Positions 1-7,353 of a stretch of 8,710 nucleotides of DNA are shown piece by piece. Both the position numbers and the translations under genes were made by a program. The stretch is from Oscillospiraceae bacterium. Lineage in GTDB: Bacteria; Bacillota; Clostridia; Oscillospirales; Ruminococcaceae. The DNA lies in NCBI GenBank assembly GCA_900770285.1, contig CAAGJO010000001.1, forward strand, positions 1 to 8,710. The letters run 5' to 3'. Under the pieces are notes generated by a model that worked only from the letters and a program-made list of their open reading frames with translations, did not search any database and was not told where the DNA came from. How positions within the stretch are numbered: position 1 is the first letter of the stretch; each line of letters opens with the position of its first letter.

Positions 1-98
1 GACAGTTATGCACAGTAAATGATACACACAAATTCAATACCGAGGTTTCAGCTGACCTCGGTATTTTTATTTGGAGGCTGGGTTTGGTTGGCGGTTAC
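1..98 (+). repeat. 98-bp inverted repeat, left copy
   Basis: Positions 1-98 are identical to the reverse complement of 8595-8692. Identity stops exactly after GCGGTTAC: the next bases differ (AATACG here, GTTTTT in the other copy). On the outer side this copy runs off the window edge, so the true repeat may be longer. It holds a terminator hairpin at 36-72 followed by a G-rich tract (70-95). A 73-codon open frame crosses it but has no ribosome binding site or recognisable family, so I treat the repeat as non-coding. It could be a dispersed intergenic repeat, the arm of an invertible segment, or a repeat at which an assembly broke. Confidence 0.95.
36..72 (+). terminator. Rho-independent terminator inside left repeat
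   Basis: An 11-bp perfect stem pairs AATACCGAGGT (36-46) with ACCTCGGTATT (55-65). The 8-base loop contains the palindrome CAGCTG. On the + strand the stem runs into TTTTTATTT, so it should stop transcription entering from the left. On the - strand the bases after the stem (GAATTTGTG) make a poor U-tract, so its strength as a second stop for the leftward operon is doubtful. Confidence 0.8.
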
Positions 99-171
99 AA
101 TACGCTGCCTGAATGTGCTTGTTTGCCATTATCAACAGAAATACATAAACATGATATTGCAGTGTCAAAGC

Positions 172-222
172 TTATTATATAAAATCTGCCCTTGTTACCA
201 TTACGGCAACAAAGGCAGATTT
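172..222 (-). terminator. Terminator of the purine uptake operon
   Basis: A long imperfect hairpin lies 30 bases after the stop codon of the last permease gene. The outer arms AAATCTGCC (182-190) and GGCAGATTT (214-222) pair perfectly. Inner pairs TTGTT/AACAA and CC/GG extend the stem past two mismatches. Read on the - strand it is followed by TTTTATATAATAAG, a short U-rich tail. On the + strand it is followed by AGTTTTATC, so it may work in both directions. Positions 99-171 between it and the repeat show nothing else. Confidence 0.75.
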
Positions 223-251
223 AGTTTTATCACAAAATGATATATAAAGTT

Positions 252-1211
252 TTATCTTTCCTCTCGGAAATAGTTTATACCGCATGAGGCAGGCATTGAT
301 TTGCTCTTAGACTGTCTTATAGAAGTTATTACAAGAACCAATGCTGTGATAATAAACGGAAGCATATCGTAGAAAGCGTTTGGTATTGCTAACGGACCGA
401 TTTTAGGAACATAATATTTTATAACGCTCAATGCACCGAACACAAATGCTCCGAGCATTGCCTTCAACGGACTCCATAATGCAAAGATAACCAGTGCAAC
501 GGAAATCCAGCCAAGACCATTTACGCTGTTTGCCATCCAGACTCCTCCGCAAATAATCATTGAGCAATAAGCTCCGCCTATGCCGCATATTCCTCCGCCG
601 ATAAGTACATGTATATACTTATATCTTGAAACATTAATGCCGGCAGCATCGGCAACCGCAGGATTTTCACCAATAGTTCTGAGGTTAAGTCCTTTTTTGG
701 TTTTATTCAGATAAAAAAACATCACAATTGCAATTATTATACCCAGATATGTGAAAATGCTCTGGTTAAAAATAATATCACCTATAACAGGGATATCACC
801 CAAAAGCGGTATTTTTATATCTTTCAGCTGACCTGTAATTCCGGCAGGAAGCTTGAGGCTGTTTGTTTTTGATTTACTGAGCATATACTCACCGATAAAG
901 TTGGAAAGTCCAAGTCCGAAAATTGTAAGAGTAAGTCCTGTTACATTCTGATTTGCTCTCATTGTAATAGTCAAGAATGCATAAATAAGTGAACTAAGGA
1001 CTCCTGCCAGAAAAGCAGCTATAAGCGCTATTGCCAGATTATTTGTAGAATATCCAAACATAAATCCGGCACAAGCTCCCATTGCCATCATACCTTCAAC
1101 GCCGAGGTTCAGATGTCCCGATTTCTCATTTAAAATTTCACCCAATGTACCAAAAAGAAGCGGTGTTCCCATATATACCGCATGGGCTAAAAAAGTAACA
1201 ATTTGATTCAT
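252..1211 (-). CDS. BMP-type ABC importer, permease subunit 2 (NupQ-like)
   Basis: A 319-residue integral membrane protein with about 8-9 hydrophobic segments, matching the shorter permease of NupNOPQ/PnrA-type nucleoside importers (BPD_transp_2 family). Family hallmarks are an N-terminal motif around residues 24-42 (GEILNEKSGHLNLGVEGMM) and a cytoplasmic loop at about 178-193 (RTIGENPAVADAAGIN) that should contact the ATPase. It would form a heterodimeric channel with the permease encoded just upstream. It is the last gene of the operon, 31 bases after the stop of permease 1. The start at 1211 is chosen because an in-frame TGA lies at 1221-1223 and because the N-terminus then matches the family. 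The strong Shine-Dalgarno sequence is, however, 24 nt away (see the separate entry). Substrate is inferred from the operon, not from this protein. Confidence 0.88.
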   Translation of the reverse strand: MNQIVTFLAHAVYMGTPLLFGTLGEILNEKSGHLNLGVEGMMAMGACAGFMFGYSTNNLAIALIAAFLAGVLSSLIYAFLTITMRANQNVTGLTLTIFGLGLSNFIGEYMLSKSKTNSLKLPAGITGQLKDIKIPLLGDIPVIGDIIFNQSIFTYLGIIIAIVMFFYLNKTKKGLNLRTIGENPAVADAAGINVSRYKYIHVLIGGGICGIGGAYCSMIICGGVWMANSVNGLGWISVALVIFALWSPLKAMLGAFVFGALSVIKYYVPKIGPLAIPNAFYDMLPFIITALVLVITSIRQSKSKSMPASCGINYFREER

Positions 1212-1235
1212 TCTGATCGCTCACTCGGAGCATTT

Positions 1236-1242
1236 CCTCCTT
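1236..1242 (-). promoter_or_regulatory. Strong but misplaced Shine-Dalgarno for permease 2
   Basis: AAGGAGG directly follows the TGA stop of permease 1 (1243-1245). The only in-frame start of permease 2 is the ATG at 1211, 24 nt downstream, well beyond the usual 5-10 nt. An out-of-frame ATG at 1233 lies only 2 nt after the site and would open a frame of about 31 codons. Translation probably depends on coupling to the upstream gene; otherwise the start region carries an indel. Confidence 0.6.
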
Positions 1243-2352
1243 TCACGCTTTTTTGCCTCTTCCGACAAATTTATATCTTACAAAGAATTCACAGCCAAGT
1301 ACAAAGAACAGAATAATTCCCTGCAGCACATCTGCCGAATAAACAGACAAACCAAAATCAGACTGAATTACTCCGCTTCCCTTTTCCAATACGCTGAAAA
1401 GGAAAGATACAACTAAAATTGCAAATGGATTCAGATTTGCAAGCCATGCAACAATAATTGCTGTAAATCCAACTCCTCCGGCAACCGAAGTTGACAAAGT
1501 AGCATCAGAACCTGCTGCCTGTACCATACCTGCAATACCGCATACGGCTCCGCTGAAAAAGATTGTAAGAAGCATAATTTTATTTGGCTTCATACCTGCA
1601 TAACGAGCAGTATCCTGACTTTCAGATGCAACGGAAATTTCATACCCGCGTTTGGTAAATTTCAAATAAACAAATACGATTACCACAAGTATCAGACCGA
1701 TAAGCCAACCGATTTGTATTCCACCCAGCTTATCCAGCTGTGCATTTGATGAAAACCTTGCAATTTTAGGGAATCCGCCTGATGCAGGATCTGCCCACGG
1801 ACCGTCACGCAGCCAGACTATAATATCCAGTGCAATATAGTTGAGCATAAGTGTGAAAAGAGTTTCATTAGTATTAAATTTTGCTTTGAAAACCGCCGGA
1901 ATCAAAGCAAAAAGTCCGCCGCCGATTATGGAAGCTACAAGCATTACGATCATAAGAAGATAATGAGGAAGGCTATCCTGATACAGTGCAAAATATGAAG
2001 CAAATATTGCTCCCATAATAATCTGTCCCTCAGCACCGATATTCCAGAATTTTAGTTTAAATGCCAACGTAACGCCCAAAGATGATATAAGCAAAGGAAT
2101 CATTATCTTAACCGTTGCCTGAAATGCCATCATTGGATTTGCAGCATTTTTGCTTATAAATGCACCCTTTATCATTGTAGCGTACACGCTGAACGGATTC
2201 TTACCCAGACAAAGAATAAATATTCCGCCCGCAACTATCGCCAATAGCACTGAAAGAATTCTCAATATAAATGTTTGTTTTGCTGTAAGTTCTGAACGCT
2301 TTGCGACTCTGATAAGTGGTGCTTTCTTTGTTTTTAAAGTTTTTTCAGGCAT
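1243..2352 (-). CDS. BMP-type ABC importer, permease subunit 1 (NupP-like)
   Basis: A 369-residue multi-pass membrane protein, the longer permease of a NupNOPQ/PnrA-class importer (BPD_transp_2 family). A basic cytoplasmic N-terminus (residues 1-26) precedes the first membrane segment at about 27-49. Family motifs are FWNIGAEGQI (102-111) and NTNETLFTLMLNYIA (160-174). The loop around 236-256 (GYEISVASESQDTARYAGMK) is the likely ATPase-contact region. The start codon lies inside the end of the ATPase gene: ATGCCTGA gives an 8-nt overlap with its TGA, which indicates translational coupling. A GAGGAGG ribosome binding site 9 nt upstream lies within the ATPase coding end and supports this start. 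It pairs with the permease encoded 31 bases downstream. Confidence 0.9.
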   Translation of the reverse strand: MPEKTLKTKKAPLIRVAKRSELTAKQTFILRILSVLLAIVAGGIFILCLGKNPFSVYATMIKGAFISKNAANPMMAFQATVKIMIPLLISSLGVTLAFKLKFWNIGAEGQIIMGAIFASYFALYQDSLPHYLLMIVMLVASIIGGGLFALIPAVFKAKFNTNETLFTLMLNYIALDIIVWLRDGPWADPASGGFPKIARFSSNAQLDKLGGIQIGWLIGLILVVIVFVYLKFTKRGYEISVASESQDTARYAGMKPNKIMLLTIFFSGAVCGIAGMVQAAGSDATLSTSVAGGVGFTAIIVAWLANLNPFAILVVSFLFSVLEKGSGVIQSDFGLSVYSADVLQGIILFFVLGCEFFVRYKFVGRGKKA

Positions 2353-3886
2353 TTTTCATTACCTCCTCAAGAGTTAATCCGGTCATCATCATACCGATTT
2401 TCTCTTTATTCAAATCGGAAGTCTTGGCAATGCCCGTTATTTTTCCATGACAAAGTACAAGAATTCTGTCACACAGTTCCAGCAGCACATCAAGATCCTC
2501 ACCGATAAACAAGACCGCAGCATTTTTCTTTTTCTGCTCATTAAGGAGGTGATAAATTGTATATGATGAATTTATATCAAGACCTCTGACAGGATAAGCT
2601 GTAATAAGCAAATTCGGATTTGATTCGATTTCCCGCCCAATAAGCACTTTCTGTACATTTCCTCCTGAAAGCAGCCGCACAGGAGTTTCAACAGAAGGAG
2701 TTTTTATATCAAGCTTTTTTACCAGCTTTTTTGCAAGCTCTTTTGCCGGTTTTCTGTTTATAAATGGGCCTTTGCCGTTTTTATAGCTTTTAAGCAGCAT
2801 ATTATCGGTCATTCCCAAAGACGCCACAAGTCCCATTCCCAGACGATCTTCCGGAACAAAGCTCATGCTTATTCCCATTTTTATTATTTCTTCAGGAGTT
2901 TTGCCGATTATGTTTTCTTTATTATAAAGCACAGCACCTTTATCAATTTTCTGAAGGCCTGCTATGGTTTCACAGAGTTCTTTCTGACCGCTGCCGGCGA
3001 CCCCTGCAATTCCCAGAATCTCGCCTTTATTAATAACAAAGCTTATATCGTCCAGAGCAACTGAACCATCAGCTTTCTTCACTGTCAAATCCACAATATT
3101 TAAAATAGGAGCAACATTTTCAGGCTCAGGACGTTCAATAGAAAGCTCAACAGGTTTTCCTACCATGAGTTCTGTAAGCTCTTTCTCATTTGTTTCAGAT
3201 GTATTTACCGTTGCAACGCTATGACCTTTTCTCAGTATAGAAACCCTGTCGCTGATAGACATTACTTCATTTAGTTTATGAGTTATAATAATTATTGCTT
3301 TGCCATTATCACGCATTTTTCTCAGTATATTAAAAAGCTTTTCTGTTTCCTGAGGAGTAAGTACAGCAGTCGGCTCATCAAGGATAAGCACCTTTGCACC
3401 GCGGTAAAGGACTTTAACGATCTCAACAGTCTGCTTTTCGCTGACAGACATATTATAGATCCTCTTATTCGGATCAATTTCCAGTCCTGAAGTTTCAGAG
3501 ATTTCATTCAATTCCTTATCAACAGCAGCTTTTGATTTAAGTTTTCCTTCAGTTCCCGTAATAATATTATCTCTTGCAGAGAATACATCTACCAGCTTAA
3601 AATGCTGATGTATCATACCTATCCCCAACCCGATGGAATCCTGCGGACTGGTAATTGATACTTTTTTTCCGTCCACATATATATTGCCGTTATCAGGATA
3701 ATAAAGTCCCGAAAGCATGTTCATAAGAGTGGTTTTGCCGGAACCGTTTTCACCCAAAAGAGCCAGTATCTCTCCATATTTAACTTCAAAGTTAATATTA
3801 TCATTAGCAACAACAGAACCAAAGGTTTTGGTAAGACCTTCACATTTTACAGCAATCTGATTTTTTGTATCGGATTTATCAGCCAT
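2345..3886 (-). CDS. BMP-type ABC importer ATPase with two nucleotide-binding domains (NupO-like)
   Basis: A 513-residue cytoplasmic ATPase with two fused ABC domains, the normal length for simple-sugar/nucleoside importers of the NupO/RbsA/MglA kind. The first domain is complete: Walker A GENGSGKT (45-52), Q-loop Q94, signature MSVSEKQ (146-152), Walker B LILDE (167-171) and H-loop H203. The second is degenerate: GVAGSGQKE (295-303) in place of Walker A, signature LLSGGN (405-410), LLITAYP (426-432) where the catalytic Asp-Glu would be, and E463 in place of the H-loop histidine. Loss of catalytic residues in the second half is typical of the BMP-linked branch and does not suggest decay. The VPEDRLGMGL motif (344-353) is also typical. 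The ribosome binding site is weak (AAAGG, 12 nt from ATG), in contrast to the strong one on the binding-protein gene. Confidence 0.93.
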   Translation of the reverse strand: MADKSDTKNQIAVKCEGLTKTFGSVVANDNINFEVKYGEILALLGENGSGKTTLMNMLSGLYYPDNGNIYVDGKKVSITSPQDSIGLGIGMIHQHFKLVDVFSARDNIITGTEGKLKSKAAVDKELNEISETSGLEIDPNKRIYNMSVSEKQTVEIVKVLYRGAKVLILDEPTAVLTPQETEKLFNILRKMRDNGKAIIIITHKLNEVMSISDRVSILRKGHSVATVNTSETNEKELTELMVGKPVELSIERPEPENVAPILNIVDLTVKKADGSVALDDISFVINKGEILGIAGVAGSGQKELCETIAGLQKIDKGAVLYNKENIIGKTPEEIIKMGISMSFVPEDRLGMGLVASLGMTDNMLLKSYKNGKGPFINRKPAKELAKKLVKKLDIKTPSVETPVRLLSGGNVQKVLIGREIESNPNLLITAYPVRGLDINSSYTIYHLLNEQKKKNAAVLFIGEDLDVLLELCDRILVLCHGKITGIAKTSDLNKEKIGMMMTGLTLEEVMKNA

Positions 3887-3919
3887 GCCAAATCAAGACC
3901 TTTCTTTTTATAATTGGAA

Positions 3920-3944
3920 ATGGGCGGCTTTAAAAGTCGCCCAT
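3920..3944 (-). promoter_or_regulatory. Intercistronic stem-loop after the binding-protein gene
   Basis: ATGGGCG and CGCCCAT pair perfectly across a TTTAAA-containing centre, with about 3 more pairs inside, one of them an A-C mismatch on the transcribed - strand. It lies in the 81-nt gap between the lipoprotein gene (stop at 3968-3970) and the ATPase gene. No U-tract follows it (TTCCAATTAT), so it is not a full terminator. Such hairpins after binding-protein genes commonly protect the upstream mRNA from 3' decay and reduce downstream expression; that role is inferred here. Confidence 0.65.
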
Positions 3945-3967
3945 AAAATAATTTCTGTCTGTTATAA

Positions 3968-5119
3968 TTATTTAACAACTACGTTTTTGAAGTACCAGTT
4001 AATGCCGCCCTTGATAGTATCGTCATCAAGAGTTTTTCCTTCTTCTCCGACTGTTGTACCGTCATTTGTTTCGATAACGCCGTCAAACACGTTAAATGAG
4101 CCGTCAATAATCTTTGCCTTAGCATCGTCAACTGCTTTCTGCATTTCATCTGTGCAAAGATCCGTATTAAGAGGAGCAATATCGAGAAGTCCTTCCTTCA
4201 TACCGCCATAGTAGTTTTCACATGACCACTTACCGTCAATAATTTCCTGAACCTGAGATGTATAATATGCACCCCAGTTCCATACAACAGATGTTAAAGT
4301 AGCCTTTGGAGCATCCTTAGACATATCTGAGTTATAACCAACTCCCCAAACGCCTGCGTTTTCAGCTTCAAGCTGTGGGTTAGGGGTATCGCAATGCTGT
4401 GCTATAACATCGCATCCGTCAGAAATAAGGGCCTTTGCAGCGTTTGTTTCTTCTGTAGGAGAATACCAACTGTTTGTTACCTTTACAAATACCTGAGCAT
4501 CAGGATTTACAGAATTAACACCCATTGCAAATGCGTCAATACCGCCTGTACACTCTGAGTTATTTTTATCCATTGCAGAAACATAACCAATTTTATTTGT
4601 CTTGGTCTTCATACCTGCAACAATACCTGAAAGATATCTTGCCTGATAAATTCTTCCGAAATAGTTATTCATATTCTTGCCGTTATTTTTATATCCTGTT
4701 CCGTGGCAGAAATAAATATCAGGATATTCATCAGCAAGCTTTTCCATGGTATCCATGTAGTTATAGCTTGTACCAAAGATGATATTACAGCCTTCTTCAA
4801 TACACTCATTTATTGCATTTTCTGTGGCTGTAGGGTCATCATCAGGGATGTTATTCTTTCTTACTATCTGATTATCCTGAAGATCAAGATTTTTCTGCAT
4901 TTCAACAATACCCTGATCATGAGCATAGGAATAACCTGAACCATCGGCAGGGTTACCGATATGTATAACGCCCACCTTGACATCTTCCTTTGAGATAGCT
5001 TTTGAATTGCTTGCAGCTGTTGAATCAGCCTTTGAATCGTTATTTGCAGTTGAACCGCAGCCAACTGTAAACAACATTGCTGCTGCCATTACTGATGCAG
5101 CAAGTTTTTTGAATTTCAT
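3968..5119 (-). CDS. BMP/PnrA-family purine (nucleoside) binding lipoprotein
   Basis: A 383-residue substrate-binding lipoprotein, the receptor of the ABC importer encoded downstream. Residues 1-20 form a lipoprotein signal peptide (KK, then a hydrophobic core) with lipobox TVGC, and C21 would be lipidated. A Ser/Ala/Asp-rich linker (22-44) precedes the mature domain. Family motifs include GYSYAHDQG (62-70), FGRIYQARYLSGIVAG (154-169), TNSWYSPTEE (215-224), a GCDVIAQH stretch (235-242) and GVGYNSDM (259-266). The GYSYAHDQG form places it in a BMP sub-branch different from the classical DKSFN-type PnrA/TmpC proteins. A strong AAAGGAGG site (5129-5136), 8 nt before the ATG, supports the start. 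It is 42 nt downstream of xpt with no promoter visible between, so co-transcription is likely. Characterised relatives bind purine nucleosides; the exact ligand here is unknown. Confidence 0.92.
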   Translation of the reverse strand: MKFKKLAASVMAAAMLFTVGCGSTANNDSKADSTAASNSKAISKEDVKVGVIHIGNPADGSGYSYAHDQGIVEMQKNLDLQDNQIVRKNNIPDDDPTATENAINECIEEGCNIIFGTSYNYMDTMEKLADEYPDIYFCHGTGYKNNGKNMNNYFGRIYQARYLSGIVAGMKTKTNKIGYVSAMDKNNSECTGGIDAFAMGVNSVNPDAQVFVKVTNSWYSPTEETNAAKALISDGCDVIAQHCDTPNPQLEAENAGVWGVGYNSDMSKDAPKATLTSVVWNWGAYYTSQVQEIIDGKWSCENYYGGMKEGLLDIAPLNTDLCTDEMQKAVDDAKAKIIDGSFNVFDGVIETNDGTTVGEEGKTLDDDTIKGGINWYFKNVVVK

Positions 5120-5161
5120 TGTTATTATCCTCCTTTATTTTATTAACAGCACCGCTGCCAA

Positions 5162-5734
5162 TTAACGAAACTTAATTTTATTATCGCTCATGGAATCAAT
5201 TATTGCCAAAGATTCAAGTTTAATTCCCATATCACGAATCATTTTGCCTCCGGGCTGGAAACCTTTTTCAATTACGATACCTGCTCCGGCAAGTTCAGCG
5301 TCGGATTGTTTGATTATATCTATCAAGCCCATAAGCGCACAGCCATTAGCAAGAAAATCGTCAATAATCAGAATTTTATCCCCCTTGTTAAGAAACTTGC
5401 TGGATACCATAACATCATAGGTTGTACCTTTTGTAAAAGATTTGACCTTAGAAGTATAAATTTCACCGTCAAGATTTTTGCTTTGAGTTTTCTTTGCAAA
5501 AATTACAGGGCAATTATTAAAATGTTGTCCTACAATACAGGCAATACCTATTCCCGAAGCTTCAATAGTAAGTATTTTATTTACGCCCATACCCTCAAAT
5601 CTTTTTGCAAATTCTTTTCCTATTTCATTAAACAAAGAAACATCCATCTGATGATTAAGGAATTTATCAACCTTGAGTATATTCCCTTCTTTTACAACAC
5701 CGTCTTTCAGGATTCTGTCTTTTAAAAGCTGCAT
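5162..5734 (-). CDS. xpt: Xanthine phosphoribosyltransferase
   Basis: A 190-residue cytoplasmic enzyme, the usual Xpt length. It transfers the phosphoribosyl group of PRPP to xanthine to give XMP, which feeds GMP synthesis. The N-terminus (MQLLKDRILKDGVV), the EASGIG segment (58-63) and the PRPP-binding motif ILIIDDFLANGCA (121-133) with its double Asp are characteristic. The C-terminal KGFQPGG segment (157-163) also fits Bacillus-type Xpt. A ribosome binding site AAGGGGT, 7 nt before the ATG, supports the start. It is the first gene of the leftward operon and precedes a purine-type ABC importer, much as xpt precedes the xanthine permease pbuX in Bacillus subtilis. Some guanine activity is possible. 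Confidence 0.94.
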   Translation of the reverse strand: MQLLKDRILKDGVVKEGNILKVDKFLNHQMDVSLFNEIGKEFAKRFEGMGVNKILTIEASGIGIACIVGQHFNNCPVIFAKKTQSKNLDGEIYTSKVKSFTKGTTYDVMVSSKFLNKGDKILIIDDFLANGCALMGLIDIIKQSDAELAGAGIVIEKGFQPGGKMIRDMGIKLESLAIIDSMSDNKIKFR

Positions 5735-5766
5735 AACAATTACCCCTTAAAAATAATGTACTTATT

Positions 5767-5795
5767 ATTATACATCATATTTCGGGAAAATACAA
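5767..5795 (-). promoter_or_regulatory. Promoter of the xpt-transporter operon
   Basis: On the - strand, -35 TTGTAT (5790-5795) and a perfect -10 TATAAT (5767-5772) are separated by exactly 17 bases. Transcription should start near 5760, leaving a leader of about 26 nt, too short for a purine riboswitch. The spacer contains CCCGAAATAT (5777-5786), which partly resembles half of a Bacillus PurR box (CCGAACAT-like); there is no convincing second half, so regulation by PurR is only a possibility. A run of nine A residues (5807-5815) upstream could act as an UP-like element. Confidence 0.8.
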
Positions 5796-5899
5796 TAATA
5801 AAGAACAAAAAAAAATCAATTAATTAAATTTTGTTTATATTTCATAACTTATAAAAAAATTTAAACATTTTTCAGCATTTTAAATTTTCATAAATATTA

Positions 5900-5928
5900 T
5901 TGACAAACATAGTAAATAGCGTTAAAAT
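5900..5928 (+). promoter_or_regulatory. Promoter of the FAD dehydrogenase gene
   Basis: A consensus -35 TTGACA (5900-5905) and -10 TAAAAT (5923-5928) with a 17-base spacer predict a start near 5935 and a leader of about 30 nt. It is back to back with the xpt promoter, with 104 AT-rich bases between their -35 boxes. Just upstream, AAAATTTAAA (5856-5865) and TTTAAATTTT (5879-5888) form a perfect 10-bp inverted repeat spaced by 13 bases, a possible operator or simply AT-rich DNA. Confidence 0.8.
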
Positions 5929-5964
5929 TGAATTGATAAAATTTGAAAGGATAAGATAAACAAT

Positions 5965-7353
5965 ATGTCTAAGAAATATGATGTAGTTATTGTCGGTGCT
6001 GGAGCATCGGGTGCCTTTATGGCTTATGAATTTGTTGCTCTTAACAAAAACATAAAAGTCTGCGTTATAGATCAAGGCGGACCTATCACTGAAAGAAAAT
6101 GTCCTATTGACGGCAAGAAAATCAAATCCTGCGTTCACTGCAAAGTCTGCTCAATTATGCACGGTTTTGGCGGTGCAGGCGGAATGTCCGACGGAAAATA
6201 CAATATAACAAATAACTTCGGCGGTGATCTATTCACATTTACCGGAAAAGAAGAAGCCCTCGACCTTATGAGGTATGTGGATTCGATCAACTTAAAAATG
6301 GGCGGAAAGGACGCAAAGCTTTACTCAACTGCGTCATCGTCAATAAAAGCGGAAGCACTTAAATATGACCTTCATCTTCTTGACGCTCAGGTAAGGCACC
6401 TGGGAACAGACAGGAATCTAGAGATCCTCAACAATATTTTTAATTTTGTTAAGGATAAGGTAGACTTTAAGTTTTACGAAACAGTTAAAGACATAACCAA
6501 AATCGGAGATACATTTAAAATTATCACAGACAAGGACACCTATGAATGCTCACAAACAGTTGCTGCCGCAGGAAGAAGCGGTTCAAAATGGATATCTCAG
6601 ATTTGTGAGAAATTCAATATTCCAACCCGTTCAAACAGAGTTGATATCGGCGTAAGAGTTGAAATTCCGGCTGAAATATTTGAACATATTACCAGCAAGG
6701 TATATGAAAGCAAAATTGTTTACCGTACAAAGAAATACGGTGATTTAGTAAGAACATTCTGCATGAACCCTTACGGCAAAGTGGTAAATGAAAATACCAA
6801 TGGTATTATTACCGTAAACGGACACAGCTATGCAGATCCAAAACTCCATACCCAAAATACAAATTTTGCGCTCTTGGTTTCCAACACATTCTCTGAACCA
6901 TTCAAGGATTCAAATGCATACGGTGAATCTATTGCAAGACTTTCAAATATGCTCGGCGGAGGAGTACTTGTTCAGCGTTTCGGCGACCTGGTATCCGGAA
7001 GAAGAACCAACGATCACAGAATAACTCAGACATTTATTCAGCCGACGCTTCAGGCAACTCCGGGCGATTTAAGCCTTGTTATACCAAAACGTCAGCTTGA
7101 CGACATAATTGAAATGATATATGCACTTGATAAAATTGCTCCGGGAATGGCTAATGACGATACCCTGCTCTACGGCGTTGAGGTTAAATTTTACAACTCT
7201 CGTGTTGAGGTGGACAATAACCTTGAAACACGTGTCAAGGGACTATATATTCTTGGCGACGGTTCAGGAGTAACCCATTCTCTCTCTCAGGCTGCCGCTT
7301 CAGGTGTATATGCCGCAAGGGTAATTGCTGCACAATACAGTGCAAAATCATAA
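5965..7353 (+). CDS. FAD-dependent dehydrogenase of the COG2509 type
   Basis: A 462-residue soluble flavoprotein. The N-terminal Rossmann motif VIVGAGASG (8-16), the acidic end of the second strand (VIDQG, 34-38) and the C-terminal FAD segment GLYILGDGSG (426-435), followed by a QAAASGVYAAR helix, show two-part FAD binding. A cysteine cluster, C46-x9-C56-x2-C59-x2-C62, precedes GFGGAGGMSDGKYN (67-80). That arrangement, together with RTFCMNPYGKVVNE (263-276), is the signature I associate with the uncharacterised FAD-dependent dehydrogenases of COG2509. The cysteines could bind metal or an iron-sulfur cluster or act in redox; this is not established. The substrate is unknown. The start is supported by the MSKKYDVVIVGAG family-like N-terminus. 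The AAAGGA site is 13-14 nt upstream, a little far. It is transcribed alone, away from the purine operon, and shows no frameshift or truncation. Confidence 0.88.
   Translation: MSKKYDVVIVGAGASGAFMAYEFVALNKNIKVCVIDQGGPITERKCPIDGKKIKSCVHCKVCSIMHGFGGAGGMSDGKYNITNNFGGDLFTFTGKEEALDLMRYVDSINLKMGGKDAKLYSTASSSIKAEALKYDLHLLDAQVRHLGTDRNLEILNNIFNFVKDKVDFKFYETVKDITKIGDTFKIITDKDTYECSQTVAAAGRSGSKWISQICEKFNIPTRSNRVDIGVRVEIPAEIFEHITSKVYESKIVYRTKKYGDLVRTFCMNPYGKVVNENTNGIITVNGHSYADPKLHTQNTNFALLVSNTFSEPFKDSNAYGESIARLSNMLGGGVLVQRFGDLVSGRRTNDHRITQTFIQPTLQATPGDLSLVIPKRQLDDIIEMIYALDKIAPGMANDDTLLYGVEVKFYNSRVEVDNNLETRVKGLYILGDGSGVTHSLSQAAASGVYAARVIAAQYSAKS

Noticed and set aside
19..240. 73-codon open frame on the + strand
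   Set aside because: It runs through the repeat, its terminator and the operon terminator, has no ribosome binding site, and its protein resembles no family I know.
2345..3886. Degenerate second ATPase domain as a sign of gene decay
   Set aside because: Loss of the second catalytic Walker B and H-loop residues is usual in this ATPase family; the frame is intact and full length.
5123..5160. Small CAGC/GCTG hairpin between xpt and the lipoprotein gene
   Set aside because: Only about four pairs and no U-tract; too weak to call a terminator or attenuator.
5735..5964. Possible purine riboswitch ahead of xpt
   Set aside because: The predicted transcript leader is about 26 nt and no conserved aptamer loops or three-way junction pairing were seen on the - strand.
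5872..6138. 88-codon open frame on the - strand over the dehydrogenase start
   Set aside because: It overlaps the strongly supported dehydrogenase gene and its consensus promoter and has no family resemblance.
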